Below are positions 1 through 12,189 of a DNA stretch of 64,000 bases, in pieces; the stretch's first letter is position 1, and every line of letters begins with the position of its first letter. The position numbers and the translations under genes were made by a program. Origin of the DNA: Cheiracanthium punctorium (Eukaryota; Arthropoda; Arachnida; Araneae; Cheiracanthiidae); NCBI GenBank assembly GCA_038373885.1, contig JAWZYV010013271.1, positions 1 through 64,000 of the forward strand, written 5' to 3'. The notes below the pieces were generated by a model. That model ran no database searches and had not been told where the DNA came from. It worked only from the letters and a program-made list of their open reading frames with translations.

Positions 1-1937
1 GTCCGCTGTCCGGGGAGTGTCACTTACTGGGAAGTACTGCTTTTGTATAATACCACTTATAAATGTAATACCACGCGACTGTCGATCTAACGGTCTGGAG
101 TTTTGGGCGATTTTCTCCAGATGTCACGTGAATACGCATTAGAGCCTCTTAAAAAGCCCTCCGCCAAGGCAAACTTCCCGTGAGGAAAATAGCCGTGCCT
201 TAACCCAGCGGTTCTCATTCTTTTAACTTCGCCCCCTCCCAACAAAGGCTAACTTACGGTAGCACCCCCCCCCCCTTCACATTGTTCAGCATACATTCAG
301 TTTTTTAATCTTTAACAATGTACATTTAGTCGAATTTTCTACAAAATAATGTTACTAGTAAAGTTTGAATGACCATTTTAAGCGAAAATGGATATATTTT
401 TCAGTAAAAATGAGAATAAATTAGGCGATTTTTAAAAATCGTGCATCATTACTTGCTCTTTGGTTTTTTTCGTGCCTCCCCTGGAAACGCTCTGCGCCTC
501 CTTGGCAGACGCGCCCCACAGGTTGAGAAACGCTGCCTTAACCACAATAAAAATATATAAATGTAATGCTTTACTTATAATAATACTTATAAATATAATA
601 CTACTTATCTATAAATCAATTTTTATCATAAAAGTTTTCAGATTTTCCACTTTTCTAAATGTAGTTACTATTTGGATCTTAGTTTTCTAATGACTTCTGA
701 AGATTAACTTTTTCATTCCGATTCTTTTGAACTCTGATATTCGCCTTCACTCAGAATCACTTTCTTTTTCTTCTCCTTCTTCCTTTTTTTTTTTTTTTTT
801 TTTTTGAGAGAGAGAGAGAGAGAGCACCATCGGACCCATCTGGAAGAAGAAGTTATAGGGTCTCACTGCTATAAGGCTTGCTCTTTTTCATTGGCCTTTA
901 TCTAGAGCAGATCATAAGGGCACTGCTTAAAAGATGCCCCCCTTTGCAAACCCATAAAATCTCATTCCAAGCTCGAGGAGAAAGTAATTTATTTCAAGCC
1001 AGCACTTTTCTGTTTACACACTCACACTTCAATGACCCGAAGTCACAGTTGCCAACCCTTGAGAACCAAAAATGGGGAGTTTTTGCTTTGGACACAATTT
1101 ACTACATAAATGGAAAACTAAGCTGTAAATAGATGGGACTATTTACATGACTAAGAAAGGGCAATTTTGGAATATGTAGAAATTTTCTTCTTATAGCAAA
1201 TTTACATCAGAAAATTAAGAAATTACATACTGAATTTAAAATACTGATGTTAAATCTTGACTAAAATGAATTTTATATACCTTTATCCAAGCACCTGCAC
1301 ATAATTTATAGTTTATGAGAAATACAAGTGCGTATGTTTGTATAGCTTTTGCGATCACCTGTCGAAAAATTATCGAAAAAATAAAAATGGCGCTATATAA
1401 ATAATTTTTTTTATAAAAATGGTGGATGTTGGGGGAACATTTTTTTCTTGGAATAGACACTCAATACTGTAATAATTACGATTATAGTTGAAATTGGGCG
1501 CGACAAGCCGCGACACCCCTTCAAAAAGCTTTTTGAAATGTGAATTTTTGAAAAAAAATTAGAAAAAAAAAGTTTACAATTTTTTTAAATAAAGTCATAT
1601 TATTTTTTCAAGCTAATGGATACATATAATTAAAATACATATATTTTACTACAATTATACTAAGTATCAAACCAGTAAATTAATTTAAAGAGCCCGTAAA
1701 AAATGCAAGACGAAGTAATAGAAAACGCTGAAATTTCTTGCCGTAAATGAAGAAATTTGCTTTTAAACCGAGTGTTGCAACTTTTGGATATGAATTATGG
1801 TCGAAAAACATGCATTACATGATGCATCAGTTACTAGGCTATCCAAAAACATATATATTACTGTTTTTAAACAAATTTAAAATTTTCGACTTTTGGCCAG
1901 GATTTTGATACGAATACTCCACTGTGCGGCGGTAGCG
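1..1937 (-). mobile_element. 5'-open, truncated inverted copy of the 17035-18976 TIR element
   Basis: Read on the minus strand this stretch matches the complete element at 17035-18976 nearly base for base, from the window edge to a break near 1937, just after the shared motif around ACTCCACTGTGCGGCGG. It lacks the terminal GGTACTTACG inverted repeat, so it is truncated at the right and continues out of the window at the left. It carries a 330-bp hAT-like MITE (206-535) that the other copy does not have. No convincing ORF is present, so it is a non-autonomous DNA element or a fragment of one. Confidence 0.75.
206..535. mobile_element. hAT-like MITE with perfect 8-bp TSD
   Basis: The element starts CAGCGGTTCTCA and ends TTGAGAAACGCTG, an inverted pair. 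It is flanked by identical 8-bp direct repeats CCTTAACC at 198-205 and 536-543. The paralogous copy of the surrounding sequence near 18421-18440 keeps the uninterrupted site, so insertion came after the host element was duplicated. A 291-bp relative is at 19224-19514. TIR type and TSD length fit the hAT superfamily. No coding capacity is seen. Confidence 0.85.
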
Positions 1938-2229
1938 ATTGGATGTCATGTTCAAGTACACGCTGTTCACATAAAAACAGCTGAATGAAAGGAAAACATT
2001 CTTTTGCTAATTTTTGTGACGGAATGGGGGAGAAGAAATATTTGTTTCTTCCTTCGCAGCTTAGAATATCACCATCGTCAAAATAATCCTTCTTAACATT
2101 TCTCAGCGGAGGAGCTGGAAAGTCACTTGGTTTGTTTGCCAAGAACAGCGCACGTCACCGAATGATTTAGATCCTCATCAGAGGACGAGGGCGAACTTCT
2201 AAACATTGGCGCCCCTTCGAAATTGGTAC

Positions 2230-2306
2230 TGACCTCCAAGAGGACTTTCCGAACCCCGCAACCTTCCAGTTTCCACTTTAACGCCTTAACCACTGGGCTA
2301 CCAGGG
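2230..2306 (-). repeat. tRNA-derived SINE head
   Basis: On the minus strand the sequence reads TAGCCCAGTGGTTAAGG, a good RNA polymerase III A-box, followed about 45 bases later by GGGGTTCGGAAAG, a partial B-box. The rest does not fold into a normal tRNA with an anticodon arm, so a tRNA-derived SINE fragment fits better than a tRNA gene. Confidence 0.5.
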
Positions 2307-3038
2307 CTTGGTGATTTTGTTTTGCTTGTATGCTAGTGATCTAACTGCGCGAAAATTCATATGGTATCAGGAAAGTAATATTTTCTTATATAGTCTACCT
2401 GCAGCTACTGAAGCTAACAATACAAATTCGGCATGCGGGTGAGATTTGTGAAGTAGGCGTTCAATAAAATAGGATTTTCTAGAAGTCGTAATCCATGTGG
2501 GATAGGGTCTAAAACCTTCTTTTAACATATCCCTCTCTATCTCAAAATGGTGGAAAAATACATCACTATAAAATTCGCTCTTGAAATTGTAAAACACAAG
2601 AATACTACTCCCCCAGCTTAAGCGCGACCATAAAGGCAATTACGCACGCGCTAACTGAACTAGTCCAGTGGCAAAACAAGGGTGAGGATACAACGCAGAG
2701 GGGAAAGTTTACAAGTTGGGGACGGTTTCGTAATCAAAGGAAAACGAGAGCCACAAACGAACGATTTTGTTTTCGATAAAAGGAAATTAATGTAGATGAT
2801 TTGATATTTAAAAATTGCTCTCCTTCACTTTAGATCGTAGCCCAGCTTGATTTGCTCAGCGCATCTTTCCACTCATACACCCCTTCTGCGTTAGAATTCA
2901 TCCTGTACCTAAATACTAGTAATTTCGGGATATTTTAAAATTCGGCCTACGAGGTGGGTGGCCGCCCATTCACATAGGCCCTCAAAGACTACCCTCCCTT
3001 TATACACACATCTCTTTCGAAAATTAACAAGTATGATT

Positions 3039-3082
<44 letters not shown>
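3039..3082. repeat. (TA)n(GA)n microsatellite
   Basis: About eleven TA units run directly into about eleven GA units. Confidence 0.95.
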
Positions 3083-3149
3083 AAACCGACTTCACCATAA
3101 CGAAAAATTATTCCCAATGAAAATAGTTTGGCAAATTCTCGTCAACTAC

Positions 3150-4654
3150 AGGGTGTGTCTAAATTGTTTCAACAAAATATTATGGGAAATAGGACACATA
3201 ATAAGGAGTCAGAATGACATAGCAATGTGCAAAGTAAAAAAAAATTCGGAAACGTTACCCCAAAATATAGGGCAGCACTTGTAGTTTAAAATTGCAGGAA
3301 CGTTTCCGAACCATGCGCTTAAAGTATTTAGAAACGTTTCTGCATATTTCGGAAAAATATTTTCCTGCTTTTTAGGTAAGGTTTCTGGAAAAGATGTGTA
3401 ACGTTTCTGTATAGTTTTGTGTATTTCACAAAGGTTTCCGAATTAACGAGTAACCTTTCTGTGTTTTTCAGAACGAGTAACATGCGCTAGATGTAGCGTT
3501 TCGAGTAACATGCCCTAGATGGCAGCACCAAATTCTCACGGAAGGAGCGCTCAGTACCAGCGCTCAGGATCGAACCCTCGACCTATCATCTTACCTATAA
3601 CTTCTTATGTGTGTTTTTTACAAAGTTCTTTATTTAGTTTATCGTTTAACACTAGTAATTTGAGTGTTTTTTTACCTCGACGCACGCGTCCGTAGGTCAG
3701 CACGTTACCTCAGCGCTGTGATCGTCTTACTCTGGTTTGCTTTAAAAGTAAACTGACTGCTGCAAAAGTTAGTTCTGGCATGGCTTGTTTTGGAAACTTT
3801 AATTTTTTTGGAGTATTTTATAAATGAAGGGAAAATACCATAATTAATAAATATAAATTAAAAATCTTGAATCTTTTTTTTTACATAAATTATTTTCAGG
3901 AGATAATGTGCTGTTTTATTTAAGTATTCATCCGGCGACATCACCTGGTGACTGGTCACAAATAAACTTCACAGTGGCATCACATCACACACAAGTTATA
4001 GTGTGACTAGTATGTGACAGTCCTGTGACAATTGTGACCCTCTGTGACGTCGCAGCGATTCTTTTGTGACCATCTCTACTTTTTGGGAAGACGCGTTCAC
4101 TCTTTTCCCTCTGTCTCTTAACACTTGGCGCATGCGCGCGAAGTCCCAAATGAAGATTCCCTTTCCCCGTAAATATTTTACGCCGAAATGTGGGTTATGT
4201 TTCCGAAATCGGGAGTTCGAGTAGAGCATCGGTAGGTTACGCTATACTTTCGGGAACCTTTCTGCTATAAGTATGTAACGCTTCTGAATTTTTTTACTGT
4301 GTAAGGTCAGAAACGTTGTCTTCATGTAGCTGTTAATATCACTTTATGAAAAATGTAGAAATGTTTATCATATTTCTTAAGTTTCGTATACAATGGGATT
4401 GTCCCCAAAAATTTCATCAAAGAAGTGAACTAGAATTTTTAAACTACGAATTTTAGTTGTTTCGCATGTTTTCTGTAAAAGTTTTGGATAAACAATGGTC
4501 GGAAAGTTCACTGTTGTTTCAGCACCCGTTCCAGAATGATTATAAGCAGCTACACGAAGACAACGTTTTCAACCCCACATTGCTGTGATTCTGATTCCTT
4601 TTTATGTGCCCTATCTACCATAATATTTTGTTGAACCAATTTTGATACACCCTG
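3150..4654. mobile_element. mariner-like TIR element, 1.5 kb, TA target site
   Basis: Left end CAGGGTGTGTCTAAATTG and right end (reverse complement) CAGGGTGTATCAAAATTG open terminal inverted repeats of about 68 bp. They are flanked by TA at 3148-3149 and 4655-4656. The interior repeats short AACGTTTCTG-type motifs and has no transposase frame. It also contains a Penelope-like 3' fragment at 3580-3672. It is best read as a non-autonomous Tc1/mariner-type element. Confidence 0.8.
3580..3672 (+). mobile_element. Penelope-like element 3' fragment starting at the ribozyme cut point
   Basis: From about 3580 the sequence parallels the DNA just downstream of the hammerhead motifs at 13528-13592 and 45076-45138: ATCTTACC, then CTTCTTATGTGTGTTTTTTAC, then AATTTGAGTGTTTTT. 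The ribozyme core is absent. The match begins within two bases of where the ribozyme would cleave, as expected for a copy whose RNA began at the self-cleavage product. A B-box-like motif GGATCGAACCC (minus-strand sense) lies just upstream at 3568-3578. Confidence 0.6.
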
Positions 4655-4946
4655 TATAAAAGATATCGCCAAGTTGAGTGAGTCTTGGGGACTTATTTTT
4701 TTTGACGCCAAACATGAAGATAAATCGCTAAAAGTGTCTAACCTTTGTGACTTTTGAAATTAAATCCAGCGCTGTTACTGGCAACCGTTTAAGCAATGGT
4801 TTAAAAACACTCTTTTTTCCGATTTTCGGAATAGTAATATCATCAGAACATGACAAAATTAATACGGGACTACCCCGAGCTATCCCCTATCCAATAAAAA
4901 AAAATATTTTTAATCGATCCTTGCAATAAAAAATTATCGCTGTACA

Positions 4947-5110
4947 CAAGACCGTACCCAGGGGGTCCGGTAACCCCCCTCCCGAAATTTAAATTTTTGT
5001 TAGAAAAATAGCAATGAAGTCTTTTTGTGAAAAATTCGGCCTTTTTCACCGTTTACTCCCCCTCCAAAATTTTTGGACCCTCCCCAAAATATTTTCTGGG
5101 TATGGCCCTG
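4947..5110. mobile_element. hAT-like MITE, 164 bp
   Basis: Ends CAAGACCGTACCCAGGG and GGGTATGGCCCTG are imperfect inverted repeats of the CAGGGCCGTACCC type seen in many hAT MITEs. Flanks GCTGTACA and ACTGTACA agree at 7 of 8 positions, giving the expected 8-bp target duplication. Confidence 0.7.
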
Positions 5111-5717
5111 ACTGTACAGATATGCATTTATGTATGCGTTGAACATAGTACCTCCTCCTTCTTTGGTAAAACACAGTTATTTATGAAATTCTTTCTTCAA
5201 AATGTAACAAATATGAATCTATAGTTGGCTGTTTGCCATTAAACTTCTTTATATGTCTGATGTAAAAAAAGACATTACTTTTCAGCATCATTAATATTTA
5301 AAAAAACATGTCGCTGAATTGCAACGAAAACTAGAAATCAGTCAGTGAATTTTCACGTCTCCGTTGCACAGAGGGTTAAAATTTTGAAGATTCTTGCTTT
5401 TTAAAAAGGCTGCCTCGCCAGGAAACTCTTTCAAGAGCTGTGACAATGGTACATCTTCCCCTGTCCCTCTTCAGGGGTGGTTACGTCGCTATCACTTTTC
5501 CTTTGATAATGTCTGGAATAGATATACATTTCTATAGACACCATACAAAAACTCTTACGCCGAGAAGCTTTTATGAACATCACCTCCGTTCATCGCTCGT
5601 GAATCAGTGAATCACCGGAGAGAAAAAATGAGGTGGGATCTTCAAGAGGATTGAACAGGCGTGCTTGCTCCAGGACCATTTTCTCTTGAGTGATATTTAA
5701 TAGAAGGCTTGTGCCTG

Positions 5718-5753
<36 letters not shown>

Positions 5754-6895
5754 CCCTTCTGAAGGGACTTAAAAGAAAAAAGAACGGGCGTTTTACCATC
5801 ACACCCAAGTGGCCTTCTTCCAGACTCCCATAATGGTTCGGCTTTTGTTCCGTTGCCACTTAGCAGGTGTTAAATATGCGTCACTCTATTATTACTTGCT
5901 CAAACGTAAATATGAAGTTAGCCTTCAGAATCCATTCTTTGCACATTTTTCCGAGATACTTCCAGAGCTGTATTTAAAATTATATTTTATATACGATTTC
6001 CTCAAAAATATTTTTTATCTGTACTAAAAGTGCAAAGAATTTTTGTCTAGTATTCAGCCCGATCAAATGGCAGACTGATATTGAGCCTCTGCAGCCTCCT
6101 ATAAATGCAAAAATGTAGCAGAAAAAAAACTGTCTTAAGAAGTAGCTTTATTAAAGAGTCTGAACAACTAAAGCGCAATATTCCGCTCGCTGGCCTCCAG
6201 TTTACATTGCTATAAAAACTATTCTGAAAGTAAAATCAGTTTACCATAAATTTATTTGGAACTCGCTTATTAAAAACGCGAAAGCACCGCGATATTTGCT
6301 CGTTATAACCAAGTGCTTGAAAAAAAAAAGGGGGGGGGGGTAATAGTTTATATATATATATATATAATAAATAAATATAATAGATAAATTCCTGGGTTTT
6401 TTTAATGTTATTTCTTATACTAATTGTTTTATTTATGTACATTGCAAAAAAGTTGGTTAGTTTGCATTGAGCTGTCTTATTGTCTTTTCAATGTGTTATT
6501 GTTCTCTGGAGAAAATTTATGGACCCAAGACATCGTCTTTGCACTCCTGGCTTCCAAAAAAGCTTGAAGATTTTCTGAGCTCTCAAAATATGTTGGGAGT
6601 GGTTCAGATTGAAATTCTTCATATTTATCCTTGTCATTGACTTCGGAACGTCACAGGAATTTTCTCCAAGAAAGGGTTAGCTGAACAAGGGGTCAATAGA
6701 AATTTCATGAATCACAAAAGTACTGTTCCCTATAAACGGTGGTTTACTCGTTGAAAGCGAGTTATGTTCCCATAATACTTTTTGAACTCGGTACAGGTTT
6801 TTGAAAGCCCACTGAGATAAAGCTTTCAGCTTTACACAAGCGCGCACACACACATTTTGGAAAGAAAAGTTGGGCACAGAAGGAAATCTTCATCC
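5111..6895. other. intergenic stretch without a recognised gene
   Basis: I see a TA microsatellite at 5720-5751, a G-rich run followed by another TA run near 6330-6366, and several short open frames (for example 5809-6027) with low-complexity translations and no family resemblance. Nothing here supports a gene. Confidence 0.5.
5720..5751. repeat. (AT)16 microsatellite
   Basis: An uninterrupted alternating AT run. Confidence 0.95.
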
Positions 6896-7012
6896 CGGGT
6901 GCGTAGCCAGAGGGGGCTGCAGCCCCCCCGGAAATGGAACAGTTTATTTAGCTTATAATTTGATATCCAGCCCACCCCCCCTCTCCGAAATAAAATCCTG
7001 GCTACGCTACTG
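6896..7012. mobile_element. hAT-like MITE, 117 bp
   Basis: Left GTGCGTAGCCAG and right CTGGCTACGCTACTG form inverted termini. The flanks CTTCATCC (6888-6895) and CTTAATCC (7013-7020) match at 7 of 8 positions. The middle is C-rich and has no ORF. Confidence 0.75.
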
Positions 7013-8034
7013 CTTAATCCTTGTTTTTTTTTTTTAGCAATAGAGTTGGTGTGGACAAATAATTTGAGCCTGTGTTTCATCCTTTGCGGGGCAGGGGTGC
7101 ATGTAAAAATATTGAAGTACTTGGGAATTTTCTGACCTAATATTTGTAGGACTTATTTACATATGTTTCCTTAAATAATTCGATAAGAAAACTAATTCTA
7201 CATGTGCCACTCAAACATATAAAATTTATAGGAAAATATATCCGTTATCCAAGAAATTAAAATAGGAAAACTAACAGCTCCTTGTAACAAAATGTAGAAC
7301 AGGAAATTTATTCGTTTCGTGAATAATCAATTCATATTTCTTTCAACGTACAAATAAATCAAAGGACATTCCGCAAGTCAAATATAAAAGTTAAAGGACA
7401 TACATTTTGTAAAATGATGTATGTACCAACTATTACCAGACATACACCTCAGTTTTAACTAGTTATTATTCATTTGTGCAGTCAACTGATCGTAAATGGT
7501 ATACATAAAATAATGGTGCCCTTCAGAGGGTTTAGTCACAGACTTCAATCACACGCGAAAGTTTCTATCACATCGATATACAATGTGTCCCAAAATGAGT
7601 GACCGAGGATTTTATTCCGTAAGTATTGATCATAAACATATACAATAAATAAACAACAGTAATCATAATACTCTGCACCCTCTTTTTACGTATCATTCCC
7701 CACCCCCCACCCCCCAAAAAAAAGTTAAATGTAAGAAAATAAAAAAACTAAAATTTTTATACGGCCCCCGTAAAAAAAAAAAAAAAAAAAAAAATCCAAT
7801 GAGAAAAATGTGCTCCAAACATTGATAAAGTGATGGACAAAATTTCAGCTTTCATCCTAAAAATACTTAGAAATCTCAGACATATGGCACAACCGTATAC
7901 AAAAAAAAAAGCAGAAATTTTGTATGTCACCTAATTAATGTATACGGCAAGTTTTATTAGCTCTGATTTTTTGTATACGGGAAACAACGATTGCAGATAC
8001 ATATGCGATACTTTTCGTTATTGTTGGTATTGTA

Positions 8035-9918
8035 CAGCTGCGGAAAAAAAGGCCCACTTGCTCTTTATTTCGCCATCGTTCGTCGTATAGCAAAGTTATA
8101 TATACCATTCGTTTGCAAATAACGCGTACTTTAATTTACTATTAATTTAATTTGCATAAGGGGCCGTCTTCCTATTTAATTCTGCATCAACTTCGTTTTT
8201 CTCAATGGCAACCCCATATTTTGACTTTATTAAACGAAAGAAAACCTTCAATTTACCCTAAATATAAATTTTCACCAATTTTCTACGATAATTTCCGGAG
8301 ATATTGCGAATTCATTTTTGCGCGTTTTTAAGGGACTTTCTGCAAATTGAAAAACGCTATTTGTAGGTTCCGAACTTTTCGCCTTTCATTTATTTCGCTC
8401 GCGAGAATTAAAAGAAATTAATATTATTTTCAAGGAAAATATTGTTCCCATCTGTCTTAAAGTTTTTTGTACTGAGAATATCAAGGGTAGAATAGAATAT
8501 TTAATCTGTGGTCCAAATGACCCTTGTGTTCATAACTTCCTTGGTTCGTTCACAAGATGTAAGGGAAAAATGCAAAATGACTGCTAAGGATTTTGAAAAT
8601 CTTTGTAATTTTGAAATTGTTATTCAGATGTTTCTCTTAGACAGCTGAAATGTTGGCAGGAGTTAGAGGCTGCTCCCTGCTCTTCTGACTACAAGCATGA
8701 ATATTGCTCGACTCAGCTATGGTCGAACTTAAAGAATGGTTTCATGATTGAAAATTTATTTGTTTGAATTTCATGTAAAAAACGCAATTACTTTTTTGCC
8801 GACCCAATATTATCACTGTGTTTGTTATTTCACTTTCTTCATTTAATACTATCGCCTGCGATGTGCAATATTCTTAAGACTTTCGGCGGTATTTTAATTT
8901 ATAGTTAGATGAAATTTTTTTTACAGAAAAACGTGATTTTGAATGTTTGATAAAGTATGGGGAATTCCAAAGACCTAATGTTTCCGATATTAAAAAAGGT
9001 CACATTCATGCCTGGAAAGTTGAGGATGTTAGTTTTTCAGAAATAGGACGCTGTATTAGAAGACATACATCTACTGCATCTAATTCTATAGCTGGAAAAT
9101 ATTTTATTTGGGGGAATATGGTAGCGGACGCAACAATACACGCTTTATAGAATCCCCAACAAACTGTAAAAACCTCTAATTTATTTGCTTCAAAATTTGA
9201 TATTTTTAATACTGGTATCTTTCACTGTGTTTTTGCACAAAATAAATCTAATTTACATTTATTTTATGCAATTTTCAAAAAATTTTCACTTAATAAATTT
9301 ATATATGGTCCCTTAACTCATGAAAATAACACATTTTATTTAATATAAATTAAACTACTGAACGTAAAAATTTGAAATTTTGCACAGCCATGTAATATTA
9401 ATTTCTGCATCTATTTCCATCGAAATTTGGCTAGGTCGCTATTCATAATTTTTTGTAATATTAATTTAATAATTCATAATTCATATTAATGATTTATTAA
9501 AAATCATAATAACATTAAATTATGTTTGGGTCGTTTAGTTCTAATAGTACGAATAAAAATCATCTTCTTACTACCAATATTATATGAGATATGAATTGAA
9601 GTATGAAAAAATATTTTAACATAGGGGAGGGGAATTTTGGGTGCTCATAACTCACTCATTTTCTGTCCAAATTTATTGAAAATGGGTGTCCGGTGTCAAA
9701 ATGAGCTAAATTTTTGAAATATGAAGTGAAATCTAGGGGTTGCTATTGAGAAAAAAAAAAGTTGGTGCGATTTTTAATATGTAGATGGCCCCTTATGCAA
9801 TTTTAATACATAGCAAATTAAAGTGTGCGTCAATCGTAAACGATTGGTATCTGTAACTTTGCTGTGCGACGAACGACGGCCGAAAAATGTACAAGTGGGC
9901 CTTTTTTTTCCGCAGCTG
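8035..9918 (+). mobile_element. Tc1-like non-autonomous element, copy A (1.88 kb)
   Basis: Termini are CAGCTGCGGAAAAAAA and its inverse, extended by GCCCACTTG/CAAGTGGGC, giving TIRs of about 28 bp flanked by TA on both sides (8033-8034 and 9919-9920). Copy B (14635-16529) is the same element in inverse orientation, almost full length. The interior keeps a short helix-turn-helix frame near 8941-9150 but no DDE catalytic region, so it must be mobilised in trans. Confidence 0.85.
8938..9150 (+). pseudogene. Tc1-type helix-turn-helix fragment
   Basis: The frame before the TAG at 9148-9150 reads VSDIKKGHIHAWKVEDVSFS then EIGRCIRRHTSTASN. This has the spacing of the N-terminal helix-turn-helix of Tc1/IS630-type transposases (VSDxEKGxI, SFxEIxxxIxRS). 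It is preceded by TTTTTTTTACAG, which looks like a 3' splice site, so it may be the remnant of an exon. Copy B keeps the same segment in inverse orientation. Catalytic residues are absent. The family assignment is an inference from the motif only. Confidence 0.5.
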
Positions 9919-10007
9919 TACATGTACAGTCCCTCACCAGCTTTGTTTAAATATACCTCTGAGCTTTTTCATGATAAAAGGCTGACATTTTATACATCAT
10001 TAATGTA

Positions 10008-11045
10008 AGGGAGAGGGGGGGGGGACTGGACAATAGATGTATTTCTGTGATTCAAAAATTAAAAAACAAAATATTCCATAATTTAGTTAACTGCAACAAT
10101 ATAGAAACTAGGCTCTATCGCAATTTATTTTGCAGGGAAGTTGCAGCCATTTTTGTTTCTACTATCACTGTTGAAAAAATCATACAAGTTTTACTTTTTT
10201 GGGTTTGAGCACTAAATTATTATCTAACAATCAATATGTTTGCTTTAATTTAAGCTTAAACTTTCTTAATTGCATGCGAGTAATGATCTTTATTCTGTTG
10301 ATAAATTTTGTACAACTTTTGAGTTTATATTTAAAAAGACTTCGTGGGGGGGGGTACAGTGGGACATTGCCCCCCCCCCTCCAATATACATTTAGGGCTT
10401 GTGAAATATAGAAATAACAATGACACACAGAGCCTGATCTAGGGGAGGGCAGTAGCCCCGGGACCCCCAAAACAGACATTTTTACGTAAAATTTCCTATG
10501 AACACCGAATAATTAAAAAGTAGCGTCACGATTTTTATCCCCAAAGGTTTCAGATACGAAGCAACTGATTCTTATATGCATTTAGATTACTACTGGCAAT
10601 GATGCATTGCCAGTACGAACGAGCCATATCGGCGTTATAGTATTAAAAGTCCAACACATATGTTTCATCATTACAACTATTTTTAAGGCTTGTCATTTTA
10701 AAACTGCTTTCATATCTTCTGTGTTGACAATCGCAACCTGTCTTTAATTGTCAGTAATAGTAATGTGTTGCATAATACATCTGATTTCGTCTGTCTTACT
10801 CATTGTCCCACTATACCCCAATCCTTGTCCCTTTGTGCCCCAAATGTGTCACAATGTGACAGCTTGAGTACGTTTTGAAAATGAATATTTTTTTCAAAGA
10901 ATAAAATAAGTATACATTCTGAAAGAAAAATGACAATGAAAGCTAAGATTTGTCAAAATATTGTTCTGCATTTAATTTTTAGTTTGAATTAAAAGAAAGG
11001 AAATTTTTTTAAAACAAGTAAAAATTGTCCCAGTGTGCTCTCCCC
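10008..11045. mobile_element. pogo-like non-autonomous element, 1.04 kb
   Basis: The left end is AGGGAGAGG followed by ACTGGACAA. The right end (reverse complement) is GGGGAGAGCACACTGGGACA. Both are flanked by TA. The GGGGAGAG start resembles the pogo-like element at 42951-44805. The interior repeats TGTCCCACTATACCCC-type motifs. There is no ORF. It splits the older repeat of 7584-11470. Confidence 0.65.
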
Positions 11046-12029
11046 TATCGGGCTCATTTTATTAGTTGGGAATTTTTTCATATAGAGCGTAATATAAAAA
11101 TTTAAATTTTATACTTATTTAAGCTACTGAAAATTTTAATCGATGCCATAAAATTCTGTATCCTTTTTTACACAACTTTGTAGTTTATTGTGCACGTCTA
11201 TGATCAGCAAATAAGGAATAAAAATTTTGGTCGGTGTTTTTATGATACTCTGTATTGTATATATGCTCCAGTCATCGAAAACATTCGACGACGAAAATTA
11301 CTCCTTCATCACTTTAAAGAACAAATCGTTTCCTACTCTTGAAAGGAGGAAGGGGGTAATAGTTCCCTGATTAAAAAATCCCTAAAAGGAATCACGACCT
11401 TCTGGAATTGTTTTTTTACTTTGCCAAATGTTACATTGGTTATTCTTGTTATCCCCCACCCCACCCCACTCCGTTAAGGAGTTAAACATTCTACGTAAAT
11501 TGTAATTCATTACGAAAGATTATTTCTCTCGAAAATAAAAGAAAAATGAAAAACATTAAACAAGCGTGCTTTGCTTTAAATGAAGATCTCTGATCAGATG
11601 CGATAAGTAACTGCTAAAGTGTAAGTAGGTGTGTAAGTTCACGAAAATGCTAAGCGAAAACTATTCGCCTGAGATTTACGGTGTTTTAAAATTATAACCT
11701 ACCGTTCTAACTCAGCTGCACACGCACGTGATAAAGCAATAATAACCATACTTTTAGTTTTTCAACGCAATAAGATTACTCCGCTAGAAACGTCTAAATC
11801 AGTGCTGCTGGATAGTCTGATTATACAGCATACCACCTAGTGTACCCCAGATTCAAGCCTCCTCTCCACCATGATTAAAATAAAAATTTAAAACAAAATC
11901 TTTTAGAGAATTTATATCAAAATTATTTTAGCTAATATCAGTCAAAAACAAAGTTCTGTCAATAAATAGTTAAATACTAAAAGGGAAAAAAATCAAGTAG
12001 TCTCATCTGCTGTAACTGTACATTGACGC
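11046..12029. other. no gene; probable tail of the old repeat from 7584
   Basis: The first few hundred bases continue the older repeat. The rest is AT-rich unique-looking sequence with no frame or motif I recognise. Confidence 0.4.
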
Positions 12030-12165
12030 AACGTATAGGATATCATTTAATGAAATAATTAGAACTTTGTAAAGTAACACACATAAAAGGTACTTACTCT
12101 TCTGGACAAGTGTTTCGGACGTAAATAATTTCGTCCTTCATCAGCAGTTGTTCATACACAAACTG
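12030..12165 (-). mobile_element. Penelope-like element 3' fragment with hammerhead motif
   Basis: On the minus strand a hammerhead-like core is followed by the family tail TTTTATGTGTGTTACTTTAC and AAAGTTCTAATTATTTC, matching the tails at 13594-13640 and 45003-45075. No coding part is left. It abuts the mariner-like repeat at 12190. Confidence 0.6.
12085..12165 (-). ncRNA. hammerhead ribozyme-like motif HHR3 (type I)
   Basis: Read on the minus strand: core CTGATGA (12138-12144), then an extra A (12137). Helix II is GGACG/CGTCC (12132-12136 with 12117-12121) around a 10-base loop. Then GAAA (12113-12116), a 3-bp helix III ACA/TGT with loop CT, and GUC as cleavage triplet, predicting a cut between 12105 and 12104. 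Helix I starts with three pairs (CAG with CTG) and then becomes irregular. Core bases and order match type-I hammerheads. Distal helix I is weak, and the extra A is non-canonical. Confidence 0.7.
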
Positions 12166-12189
12166 GGACTGAATAAAGTAAAGAGAAAG

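Larger units (their letters stand above)
1938..3149. other. no gene recognised; SINE head and TA/GA microsatellite
   Basis: Two minus-strand open frames of about 90 codons (1867-2142 and 2367-2639) resemble nothing I know and the first overlaps the end of a transposon copy, so I do not call them genes. The stretch holds a tRNA-like SINE head (2230-2306) and a TA/GA microsatellite (3039-3082). Confidence 0.5.
7584..11470. mobile_element. old mariner-like repeat (same family as 12190-12771 and 55178-55883), host of two later insertions
   Basis: Segments 7584-8032, 9921-10005 and 11048 onward line up in order with the repeats at 12190-12771 and 55178-55883. For example, the motif around TTTAAATATACCTCTGAG (9946-9963) recurs near 12493 and 55620. 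The left end resembles the GTGTCCCA terminus at 55178. The gaps are exactly the elements 8035-9918 and 10008-11045, both inserted at TA. The right boundary is approximate. Confidence 0.55.

Noticed and set aside
2230..2306. tRNA gene
   Set aside because: A-box present and B-box partial, but no acceptor stem or anticodon arm pairs; SINE head preferred.
1867..2639. Two ~90-codon minus-strand frames that might be a small gene
   Set aside because: The first runs into the transposon copy at its 3' end, neither has a family resemblance, and no splice or promoter context supports them.
4016..4075. Clustered GTGAC/GTCAC motifs as a regulatory array
   Set aside because: They lie inside a mariner-like element and look like decayed internal repeats; no gene is nearby.
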